Shown one piece after another: positions 33,495 through 41,536 of a stretch of DNA of 64,000 bases. The notes under the pieces were generated by a model. The model was not told the origin of the DNA, did no database searches, and saw only the letters and a program-made list of their open reading frames with translations. This DNA is from Putridiphycobacter sp965230485 (GTDB lineage Bacteria > Bacteroidota > Bacteroidia > Flavobacteriales_D > Crocinitomicaceae): positions 124,001 through 188,000 of the forward strand of contig CBDDLA010000001.1 in assembly GCA_965230485.1 (NCBI GenBank). The letters are read 5' to 3'. How positions within the stretch are numbered: position 1 is the first letter of the stretch; each line of letters begins with the position of its first letter. A program made the translations under genes and the position numbers.

Positions 33495-36400
33495 ATGAAA
33501 ATATTTAATTTTAGACAAGTTCTGTTGGCGTTACTAATTTATGGTTCGGCAATGAACGAAACACATGCGCAAGAAGTTGTTGCGTTTACTGACAAAATTG
33601 TTGCTGACGATCGTGACGAATTTGATCTATTTGGAGGAGATGGATTTACTTCATTTAATTCCAATGTTTCGATTTTTGGCGATTATGCTGTGGTTGGGGC
33701 ACCTGGAGATAGTACTAATGATATTGGTGCAGCCTATCTTTTTAGAAGGTTTAACAGTTGTACTTGGGTTCAGGTAGACAAAATTTTAGCAAGAGACACT
33801 GCCACAGGCCTTCCAATTGCTGAAGCAAATGCAAGATTTGGAACAGATGTTAAATTATTTGGAACGACAATTGCGATATCAGCAATTGGTTCTACAGCTG
33901 ATGGAGTAATAGAGGCAGGTGCCGTTTATATTTACCAAATTATTTCTGATGTAGCGGTTATTCAGCAACTTGTTACAGCTCAAAATGAGTCAGTATTGGG
34001 AGGTACACCTGACGCTGAAACAGGTGCCAGGTTTGGTTACTCGCTTGATATGACTGATAATCGTTTGATAGTTGGTGCTGATTTGAATAGCACGAATGAG
34101 GTTGGTGCGGTTCCTCTGGTTAGCCCTGGTGCAGCTTATATTTATCATTGGGATGGTAGCAACTTTGTTTTTCGAGACAAAATTGTAGCATCAGATAGAA
34201 CGGGGGGCGATCGATTCGGAGTGTCGGTTTCAATATTTGATGAATTTGCAGCTGTAGGTGCACCAAGTAGGCTTGCGAATGAAGGTGCAGCTTACATATT
34301 CAATCTAGGGCCTTCATGGTTACAATCACAACAATTGGTACCAGTGGATTTAGTACCAGGAGATCTTTTCGGAACGTCTGTTACGATTAATGAAACTGAT
34401 CTTGGAGTCGGTTCTGTTAGCAATCAAAGTGATGCGTCAGGAACATTATATTTCCCTGACCAGTTTGTAGGAGCAGTGTATATGTATCAGCTTGATGCAG
34501 GAACCTGGGCAAACGCTCCAGGGATAAATAAAATAGTCCCAAATTTGGATGTTCCTACAGCTCAAAGGTTTGGGCATGACATACAATTGTGGGATAATAG
34601 ACTAATAGTTGGTGCTTCTATGCGTAGCACAAATGAATGCGACGAAACTGATGGATGGGCTGGTTCAGCTTATACTTATGAGAAAAACCTGGACGACGAG
34701 TGGGATTTTGATTTCCAATTTAGCGCCCCAGATCGTGAATCAACAGATTCTTATGGACGTTCTGTTGCTTTACACGAAGACAACATTATTGTAGGTGCTC
34801 CCTTTCATAGTTTTGATGAAGACATTGATGACGTGACTGATTTAGCTTTAACTAGTGCTGGAGCGGCTTACATGTTTGAATACAAAACGTTACCGGACGT
34901 ACCCATAATCGAAAGTGATCCAATTGCAACTTGTTCTGATGATCCTGGAGGTGTTAATTTAACTATCATAGGAGGAAATCTTAATGATGGCGAGTACTGG
35001 GAGTGGTACGAAAGTGATTGCGATTCAGATCCAATTGGCACCGGAACAAGTATTAATGTGACCCCTGAAGTCACAACAGTTTATTGTGCAAGAGGCAAGG
35101 CATTTTGCGGAGAGTTAGAAGAGGATTATTGTGGGATGTTTGAAGGCGACTGCGGCTGCATTACAGTTGAAGTGAATGATGGTTTCTGGCATCAATCAAC
35201 GGATGCTGGAACAACGGACCATGCCGAGGACGTCATTACTGATAATGCAGGGAATGTATACATCACTGGAGAATACACTTTTCAAACAACATTTGCCGCA
35301 GGGATTTATACTCCTGAATTAATTGCTTCAGGCACATTTAATTCAAAATCATATGTTGCTAAATATGATAACTGTGGCAACTTATTATGGGTCGCCTGGT
35401 CGGATGATGTGGATGGCATTGATACTGATTGGGATAAAGGTATAGGAATTACGTTAGATGAAAGTAATGGATTGGTCTATGTAGCGGGGAACTTTCAGGA
35501 TGAGATTCATTTCAATGGAGGCATTGGATTTGATGCAGGTGCTCCTTCAAATGCAACAGTCGCAGGCCCAGGAGAACAAGGGTACGTGGCTAGTTTTAAC
35601 ATGAATGATGGTGCAATTAACTATATTGATGCGGTCAGCTTAAATACAGTAACCCGTCTTAGTGCCATAACGGTAAACGAAAATAACGGAAAAATCTATG
35701 TGGGGGGCATTAGCAGTGACCCAACACTAACGTTCAGTATTTTTACTGAACGGTATACCCCATCTTTGACAACAATTGGGACAGCTGATTGGTTAATAAC
35801 TGGTCCAAAAACTGATGCAGCAAATTACTTAGGAGATCTTGACTATGATGAAGACATGGGAGACAATGGAAGTCTATGGATGATCGGGGGGTTTAGAGGT
35901 CAACTTCTTTTAGTGCCTGGCTCAGGAATAGTAACAACAACTACCAGAGATGCTTTTATTACCAGATATGAAGATGGCATTATACCCACACAAACATTTT
36001 TGCGTCAAGGCTTTGTCAATGGTCATATGTTTGGTGAGGGGATTGCAGTTGATGAAGAAACAGGAAGTGCTTACTTTACAGGGTATTATCATGGAAATGC
36101 AACTAATATTTTTGGGATGATTGGAGATGATTTACCGCTGACACCTGGATCTAGTAGACAGGCCTATTTTGGTACCATTGATAATACCGGAGGAATAATT
36201 TGGCCAATGACTAATCATACTGATTTGGGTACTAACAATAGAGTGTTTGGTTATGCAGTAGCATTCCAGGAAGGTAAAGCTTATTATACAGGTACATACA
36301 GAGCTGACATGCACTGTACCGGAGGACCTATTCGCCCTTATTTCGGCCCTTTGGGAGGCCTGCACCATTTATACGTGGTGGCATATGATGCTGCAACTGG

Positions 36401-36908
36401 GGTTTATGAGTGGGATAACGTCACGACAAGCACATCAGCGTCTTCACGTCACAGACCTTATGGGATTACCACTGATGACTTTGGACATGCTTTTATTGGT
36501 GGCGGTTATAGTTATCAAATGGGCTACATGTTAGGAGTGCCAGCAAGTGGAGATTTGATTTCTACAGCTCAGGAAGAAACGTTTACTATGCGGGTGGATC
36601 TTGTAACGAGTGAGCTTAGATCTAGTGAAGTCTTAAGTGATGACAAGATTGAAATTAATTCAGAATTTACCTTCAAATTGATGCCAAACCCAGCTAGTGA
36701 GTTGACTACCGTTCAAATAGCTAATTATGTTGAAGGAGAGGATTATAGGCTTAAGTTATATGGCATAGAAGGAAAACTCATACTTAACGAACCTGTTAAT
36801 TCTGAATTGACTGAGATAGACCTATCCAACCTTGAAAGCGGGGTGTATATTGTTGAATTAATAAGTCATGATAAATACCGCCAGCTTAAATTGATAAAAG
36901 AAAAATAA
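33495..36908 (+). CDS. FG-GAP/SBBP-type secreted protein with T9SS domain, paralogue 2
   Basis: 1,137 residues, same domain order as the gene at 29752: signal peptide (ending ETHAQ), FG-GAP-like units (about 30-460), Cys-rich Ig-like segment (about 465-560), SBBP-like region, T9SS type A domain. The similarity is uneven. N-terminal halves are well diverged, the SBBP-like region is close, and the last ~95 codons are almost identical to paralogue 1 at DNA level (about 97%). This suggests gene conversion or selection on the secretion signal. Expression is probably coupled to paralogue 1 through the duplicated leader. Confidence 0.8.
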   Translation: MKIFNFRQVLLALLIYGSAMNETHAQEVVAFTDKIVADDRDEFDLFGGDGFTSFNSNVSIFGDYAVVGAPGDSTNDIGAAYLFRRFNSCTWVQVDKILARDTATGLPIAEANARFGTDVKLFGTTIAISAIGSTADGVIEAGAVYIYQIISDVAVIQQLVTAQNESVLGGTPDAETGARFGYSLDMTDNRLIVGADLNSTNEVGAVPLVSPGAAYIYHWDGSNFVFRDKIVASDRTGGDRFGVSVSIFDEFAAVGAPSRLANEGAAYIFNLGPSWLQSQQLVPVDLVPGDLFGTSVTINETDLGVGSVSNQSDASGTLYFPDQFVGAVYMYQLDAGTWANAPGINKIVPNLDVPTAQRFGHDIQLWDNRLIVGASMRSTNECDETDGWAGSAYTYEKNLDDEWDFDFQFSAPDRESTDSYGRSVALHEDNIIVGAPFHSFDEDIDDVTDLALTSAGAAYMFEYKTLPDVPIIESDPIATCSDDPGGVNLTIIGGNLNDGEYWEWYESDCDSDPIGTGTSINVTPEVTTVYCARGKAFCGELEEDYCGMFEGDCGCITVEVNDGFWHQSTDAGTTDHAEDVITDNAGNVYITGEYTFQTTFAAGIYTPELIASGTFNSKSYVAKYDNCGNLLWVAWSDDVDGIDTDWDKGIGITLDESNGLVYVAGNFQDEIHFNGGIGFDAGAPSNATVAGPGEQGYVASFNMNDGAINYIDAVSLNTVTRLSAITVNENNGKIYVGGISSDPTLTFSIFTERYTPSLTTIGTADWLITGPKTDAANYLGDLDYDEDMGDNGSLWMIGGFRGQLLLVPGSGIVTTTTRDAFITRYEDGIIPTQTFLRQGFVNGHMFGEGIAVDEETGSAYFTGYYHGNATNIFGMIGDDLPLTPGSSRQAYFGTIDNTGGIIWPMTNHTDLGTNNRVFGYAVAFQEGKAYYTGTYRADMHCTGGPIRPYFGPLGGLHHLYVVAYDAATGVYEWDNVTTSTSASSRHRPYGITTDDFGHAFIGGGYSYQMGYMLGVPASGDLISTAQEETFTMRVDLVTSELRSSEVLSDDKIEINSEFTFKLMPNPASELTTVQIANYVEGEDYRLKLYGIEGKLILNEPVNSELTEIDLSNLESGVYIVELISHDKYRQLKLIKEK

Positions 36909-36940
36909 GTTATTTCAATTTTTAGATATCAATAATGATT

Positions 36941-36980
36941 AAAAAGCGGGTGTATACATTCTTGTATATGCTTGCTTTTT
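36941..36980. terminator. Bidirectional terminator between convergent genes
   Basis: AAAAGC, then a GU-rich stem around GTATAC/GTATAT, then GCTTTTT form a hairpin of about 16 pairs with A and T tracts on the two sides. It separates the FG-GAP gene (plus) from the LuxR-type regulator gene (minus). Confidence 0.6.
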
Positions 36981-37031
36981 GATTTTAAACTGTGCCATTA
37001 CTAATTGAATGATTGGTTTGACAAATCTAAA

Positions 37032-38552
37032 TCATTCACTATCTTTTTCCAAGCGACTCAGATTCTCAGCCATTTTTATGGCTTGAGTTCTACTTTCAAC
37101 ACCCATTTTCTCGTACATTTTTAATAAATGACTTCTTACAGTATTAACTGAGATAAAAAGACTTTCAGATATTTCTTTGTTTTTTTTGCCTTTACATAAT
37201 TCTACTAATACATCAAGTTCTCGCTTAGTTAGCTTAGTAGACAGGGTTTCTGATAATTTTGAATTGATTAAATCAATATCAATATCGTGACTTTCAACCA
37301 ACTTGATGTTTAAATTCTTTTTGTATTCTTCCTCTTTAATCAAAGACTTGGCTTTTACTTCATTTATTTCTAATTCATTCTTGCCCATTAAAACCACAAT
37401 GGTATAAGTAAATATTACAATTTCAATGATGGTACCTATTCTAAAGAATGTATAATACTGTATGTTCATTTTGGCATCTAATCCGAAATGTGAGAAAATA
37501 AGGCCAATGGCAATTAAAAAGAAATAACATGATAAAGCTGCTATATAGTATTTTAATTCGGGAATACTATTTTTAATAGATAATATAATAATCACAAAAA
37601 CTAAAAGAAAAGAGCCCAGGGCAACGAAGTTTTCTATGACATGTAGATAACGAATAGATGAATAATAAAATACCAATTGATATAAAGTCATTCCTGAAAA
37701 AACAGCGATACTAGTTGTAATGGCATATCGGTATAGTTTTGGGAAATGAGCTTTGAAGTTAAGAAAGGCACTTGAAAACAGTATAAAAAATAATAGTGTT
37801 AACCTTAGAAAAATAAATACAAGATGATCAATAGCATGGTGTGGCAAACCACGGGCAAATAAATAACCGTCTAGACCTAAATAAAGCATGCCTATAAAGC
37901 AGATATACAAAATGTAAAACGCAAATACTTTCTTTTTCAACACAAAAGCATAAAACAAATTAATTAAGAATATAATTAATACGGTGCAATAGAATAAAGT
38001 ATCGCTAATGCTTTCTTGATTGGTTTTTTTTAAATATTGGTCTAACATCAATACTTTTGAAGCCGCAGCAACTACACGTCCATCACTATAGGTATTTACA
38101 TAGTATGTGGCCTTTTCTTTCGGTGCCAAAACCATTTTAAAATTAGGACTTGTAAAGCTATATGAACGGTGGTCGTAATGGGTGAGTTTGATACGATTGG
38201 ATTGAGAAATCAATTTTCTTTGAGTGGTATCGAGCTTATAAAACCGATAACTTCTATTGAATTTATCATTATTCAAAATCACAGCTTCTTGTTGATTATT
38301 GGTCAGATTTTCAATATTGATTTTTATCCATATGGTTCCCCTAAAAAAACCAAGATTCATATTTTTATCTTTGACAAATGGAATCTGCTCAACATTGTCA
38401 ATTGTAAATCGGTTTTTCTCATCCACATTAAATGCAAGTGAATATTTAATATAGTCTTGCAGGTTTGAGTCACTTTTTTGGCATGCCGTAAAATGAAAAA
38501 CGGAAAGGAAAAGACTAATGAGTATAGTAATGCGTTGGAAGTACCTTGTCAT
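37032..38552 (-). CDS. 7TM-type sensor with C-terminal LuxR-type HTH
   Basis: 506 residues. An N-terminal signal with lipobox-like FTAC leads to a periplasmic beta domain (about 30-180) with the 7TMR-DISM extracellular pattern (FFRGTIWIKINIENL, YRFYKLD, SYSFTSPNF, YYVNTYSDG). Seven hydrophobic helices follow (about 185-400), then a coiled linker and a LuxR/GerE HTH (about 435-495: LTKRELDVLVELCKG, EISESLFISVNTVRSHLLKM). It would link an outside signal directly to DNA binding. The HTH closely resembles that of the TPR regulator at 27378, and the two genes flank the FG-GAP pair. A copy of the 16-bp motif lies 146 bp upstream of its start. Confidence 0.85.
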   Translation of the reverse strand: MTRYFQRITILISLFLSVFHFTACQKSDSNLQDYIKYSLAFNVDEKNRFTIDNVEQIPFVKDKNMNLGFFRGTIWIKINIENLTNNQQEAVILNNDKFNRSYRFYKLDTTQRKLISQSNRIKLTHYDHRSYSFTSPNFKMVLAPKEKATYYVNTYSDGRVVAAASKVLMLDQYLKKTNQESISDTLFYCTVLIIFLINLFYAFVLKKKVFAFYILYICFIGMLYLGLDGYLFARGLPHHAIDHLVFIFLRLTLLFFILFSSAFLNFKAHFPKLYRYAITTSIAVFSGMTLYQLVFYYSSIRYLHVIENFVALGSFLLVFVIIILSIKNSIPELKYYIAALSCYFFLIAIGLIFSHFGLDAKMNIQYYTFFRIGTIIEIVIFTYTIVVLMGKNELEINEVKAKSLIKEEEYKKNLNIKLVESHDIDIDLINSKLSETLSTKLTKRELDVLVELCKGKKNKEISESLFISVNTVRSHLLKMYEKMGVESRTQAIKMAENLSRLEKDSE

Positions 38553-38697
38553 TTAGCAGTGAAATGATGGTTTAACAGCATTGAATGTAATATTGAGCAA
38601 TTGATTATAACTAAAAGGTGATAAAAATAACAATGTGCTCCATTTCATATAAATACGATTTTATTTGTTCGTCTAATTGTATTAATTAATGCAAATA

Positions 38698-38713
38698 TCA
38701 TCTTTTTGGATGA
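38698..38713. promoter_or_regulatory. Shared 16-bp operator-like motif, copy 4
   Basis: On the minus strand TCATCCAAAAAGATGA, one change from copy 2, 146 bp upstream of the 7TM-LuxR gene and oriented toward it as the other copies are toward the FG-GAP genes. Confidence 0.5.
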
Positions 38714-38817
38714 GAAAAAAAAATTAATTATTTCGGTTATTGCGGTCAATAAATAAGCAGAAATAGTAAGTATTAATTTAGACAATAAATTGTCAGCTTA
38801 GCTTATTTTTAATCGTT

Positions 38818-38846
38818 AACCCCGTACTCAAGTATGGGGTTTTTTT
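38818..38846 (+). terminator. Orphan intrinsic terminator
   Basis: AACCCC-G-TACT-CA-AGTA-T-GGGGTT followed by a run of T: a strong stem with a U-tract on the plus strand. No plus-strand coding gene precedes it within the window neighbourhood. It may end a small RNA, or act on the minus strand to end the VOC gene, whose stop is about 45 bp away, though the minus side lacks a clean U-tract. Confidence 0.65.
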
Positions 38847-38891
38847 GTCTAAAACAAAGCTGCAAGTTAATAAAACAAAGTGCAGGTTGAG

Positions 38892-39956
38892 TTACTTTAC
38901 CCGATTCCCAAATCGCATGGCTTTGACCATCCATTTTGGCAAGCGTTTTTTAGGATCACGCTTTTTTAAATCCAAATACCAATTTAACTTTTTCATTAAA
39001 GGTACTTTGTGAGTCTCAACGAATTCAATCCAATTCCCGTCTGGATCTTCAATATATGAAAATCGCCCACCGGCTTCTCCCATATCAAAAGTATCGCCGC
39101 TATCTACTGTAAATGGAAAGCCTGCTGCTTCACATTCCTGCTTAAGGGTGTCCATTCCTCTCACATCAAAGCATAAGTGAATAAAACCCCAATCGCCCCA
39201 AAAGCGATCCTTAAATATTTTAGTTGGTGTACGATCTATCGCTTGTACCAATTCTATTTCCGTCGGTCCAAAAAGTTCAGAAAAGGGACCTTGGCGTTCT
39301 GCATTATGTTTCAGTAAAACACGTCTATAGGTTTTATTGCCAGATGGCAAACCATTAAAACAATCAAAAGTGCCAGTTTCATCATAAACAATGGTTTCGT
39401 ATTCTAAAACATCTCTATATAATTTTAACGAAGTATCAATATCAGAAACGCCAATAAGTGCGCCTGCTACACCGCCACATTTTGAAGCGTGCTTAGTATC
39501 CATTAACCATCCTGACCCTTCTACTACATTAAAAATATTACCATTTGGATCTTGTACAAAAAAGTGTTTTCCGCCTACTGGCGTCAGTTCAACTTTTCCT
39601 AACAGCTTGGCACCATTGGCTTTCATGTGGTGATAGGATGCATCAACATCTTTAGATTTGATTCTGCAAACATAAGTTCCTAAATCTCCTAATTGTACAT
39701 CAAAATTGGCTTTAACTGTTGGACGGCTGGTGAATTGCCATATTTCAAAGCCACCGCCACCTTCCATTGAAATAGCTAGGGTGGCAGTTCTGCTGTGAAC
39801 AGTATCTCCAGTATATCTGGTCATTAATGGGGCGTCTGCGGCTTCTTCAAAAATTCGAACATCAGTACCAAACATTTGTCTATACCATTTCCAGATCTCT
39901 TGAACATCAGGTACACCAATTCCCATTTGTTGAATTCCACAGATTACTTTTTCCAT
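38892..39956 (-). CDS. Two-domain VOC (glyoxalase/dioxygenase fold) protein
   Basis: 354 residues with two vicinal-oxygen-chelate modules. The first (about 5-130) has IGVPDVQEIWKWYRQMFG and HFFVQDPNGNIFNVVEG; the second (about 165-320) has IGVSDIDTSLKLYRDVL, GFIHLCFDVRGMDTLKQECE and FSYIEDPDGNWIEFVETH. Metal ligands of the usual His/Glu type are plausible (HLCFDV His, IEFVE Glu). A basic tail follows. Possible activities are dioxygenase, isomerase or glyoxalase; the substrate is unknown. A TATATTTG -7 element lies at 39979-39986 on the minus strand. Confidence 0.75.
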   Translation of the reverse strand: MEKVICGIQQMGIGVPDVQEIWKWYRQMFGTDVRIFEEAADAPLMTRYTGDTVHSRTATLAISMEGGGGFEIWQFTSRPTVKANFDVQLGDLGTYVCRIKSKDVDASYHHMKANGAKLLGKVELTPVGGKHFFVQDPNGNIFNVVEGSGWLMDTKHASKCGGVAGALIGVSDIDTSLKLYRDVLEYETIVYDETGTFDCFNGLPSGNKTYRRVLLKHNAERQGPFSELFGPTEIELVQAIDRTPTKIFKDRFWGDWGFIHLCFDVRGMDTLKQECEAAGFPFTVDSGDTFDMGEAGGRFSYIEDPDGNWIEFVETHKVPLMKKLNWYLDLKKRDPKKRLPKWMVKAMRFGNRVK

Positions 39957-39978
39957 TGTTGATAAATTTTTAAAGATG

Positions 39979-39986
39979 CAAATATA
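39979..39986 (-). promoter_or_regulatory. Promoter -7 element of the VOC gene
   Basis: TATATTTG on the minus strand, 22 bp before the start codon, exact TAnnTTTG match. No clear -33 TTTG. Confidence 0.45.
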
Positions 39987-40158
39987 AAAAATAAACAGTT
40001 TGGATTAATAATTGATACTTTAGCCAACCGAGGGTCAAGCCTGAGGACTAATTTAATGCCTTAAGCCATGCTTGCTTAGTCATTATATTAGCTTTAGAAA
40101 GCGATTTTCAAATACATATAATTTAAATTGATTTTTGGTATTGCATTGTTTTATAGTA

Positions 40159-40189
40159 TTATAAATGTTTTATAAACGTTTATAAACGT
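40159..40189. promoter_or_regulatory. Three tandem 10-bp repeats with an embedded palindrome
   Basis: TTATAAATGT, TTATAAACGT and TTATAAACGT follow each other at 40159, 40170 and 40180. ACGTTTATAAACGT (40176-40189) is a perfect 14-bp palindrome. Helical-turn spacing suggests cooperative binding of a regulator between the divergent VOC and DUF819 genes. Confidence 0.45.
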
Positions 40190-40246
40190 AAACTATAACT
40201 CATTAGTTAATATCATATGGTTTTGTAAAATGATAATAGAAAGAAT

Positions 40247-41536
40247 ATGATAGGATTGTTTTTTAGTGCGGCAAGTACAGCAACTGATGCCAATAATGCG
40301 CCGTTAATTGCTGATGATAAAATAGTGTTTGGACTGTTAATGGGGATTCTTGCCATCATTTTCCACACGGCTGCTAAAAAGGGTGGTTGGGAGAAGTTCT
40401 ATAAAATCATACCTGCTTTATTCTTATGTTATTTTGTTCCTGGCTTGTTGTCTTCTTTTAATATTATCTCTGCTGATTATTCGAATTTATATACTATTGC
40501 TAAAAACTTCTTTTTACCTGGCGCCCTAATTTTAATGACATTGAGTATCGATATTCCTGGTATTTTAAAATTAGGACCCAAAGCATTGATCATGTTTTTT
40601 ACAGCTACCGTCGGGATTGTGATTGGTGGACCTATTGCGATTTGGATTATGTCCTACATTTCACCTGAAACAGTTGGTGGACAAGGTTTTGATGCAGCAT
40701 GGCGTGGCTTTGCAACATTAGCAGGAAGCTGGATAGGAGGAGGAGCCAACCAGACGGCTATGTTAGAAGTGTATAAGTATAACCAGTCATTATATACTGG
40801 TATGGTGGCTGTTGATATTTTTGTGGCTAATTTATTAATGGCATTCTTACTTTTAGGCATAGGAAAAAAGGCTAAGATTGACAAATGGCTGAAGTCGGAT
40901 ACAAGTGCAATTGATAGTTTAGTGACCAGAATGAAGGATTTTGAAAAATCTGTAAAACGTGTTCCAACTACAACCGATTATATGAAAATAATAGGTGTTG
41001 CTTTTGTTGGGGTGAGTTTATCCCATTTTTTTGGAGACCTGCTTTCCGACTTTTTTAAAGGCATTAGCAATAAACCTGAAGAGTCTGTTTTAGCCAGTAA
41101 GTTTTTTTGGGTGGTTTTAATTTCAACTTTTTTCGGATTTGCACTTTCGTTTACTAAAGCAAGAAATTTAGAAGGAGTTGGTGCGTCAAAATTTGGATCA
41201 ATGTTTATTTATATTCTAGTAGCGGCTATTGGGATGAAAATGGACATTTTTACCATTCTAGATAAACCATTTTTGATTTTCGTCGGGATTATTTGGATCT
41301 TGATTCATGCGGGTTTACTATTACTTGTTGCCAAGCTCATCAAAGCACCATATTTCTTTTTGGCAGTTGGCAGTCAGGCTAATGTTGGAGGAGCCGCATC
41401 AGCTCCGGTTGTTGCTGGAGCCTTTCATCCGGCACTAACTACCGTTGGTGTATTGTTGGCGGTATTAGGTTATTTTGTAGGTACTATTGGGGCGATTGCC
41501 TGCGCTGAAATGATGAGAATGGTGGCACCAATATAA
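40247..41536 (+). CDS. DUF819 family integral membrane protein
   Basis: 429 residues with about eleven hydrophobic segments. The motifs AGSWIGGGANQTAMLEVY (near 165) and SQANVGGAASAPVVAGAFHP (near 375), in the two halves, are typical of DUF819 (YjcL-like), whose inverted-repeat glycine-rich loops resemble ion-coupled transporters. Predicted inner membrane location; the substrate is unknown. Its stop overlaps the start of the next gene (A of ATG), so translation is probably coupled. Tandem 10-bp repeats lie about 60 bp upstream. Confidence 0.8.
   Translation: MIGLFFSAASTATDANNAPLIADDKIVFGLLMGILAIIFHTAAKKGGWEKFYKIIPALFLCYFVPGLLSSFNIISADYSNLYTIAKNFFLPGALILMTLSIDIPGILKLGPKALIMFFTATVGIVIGGPIAIWIMSYISPETVGGQGFDAAWRGFATLAGSWIGGGANQTAMLEVYKYNQSLYTGMVAVDIFVANLLMAFLLLGIGKKAKIDKWLKSDTSAIDSLVTRMKDFEKSVKRVPTTTDYMKIIGVAFVGVSLSHFFGDLLSDFFKGISNKPEESVLASKFFWVVLISTFFGFALSFTKARNLEGVGASKFGSMFIYILVAAIGMKMDIFTILDKPFLIFVGIIWILIHAGLLLLVAKLIKAPYFFLAVGSQANVGGAASAPVVAGAFHPALTTVGVLLAVLGYFVGTIGAIACAEMMRMVAPI

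Larger units (their letters stand above)
38553..38891. other. Intergenic region with motif copy and a possible small RNA
   Basis: 339 bp. It contains the 16-bp motif (38698-38713), the palindrome GACAAT-AA-ATTGTC (about 38781-38794) and a textbook plus-strand intrinsic terminator (38818-38846) with no plus-strand gene before it. Two short direct repeats (AAAACAAAG...TGCA) follow. No protein gene is visible. Confidence 0.45.

Noticed and set aside
39990..40150. Riboswitch in the VOC-DUF819 intergenic region
   Set aside because: Short G/C patches near 40025-40080 do not match any riboswitch core I know.
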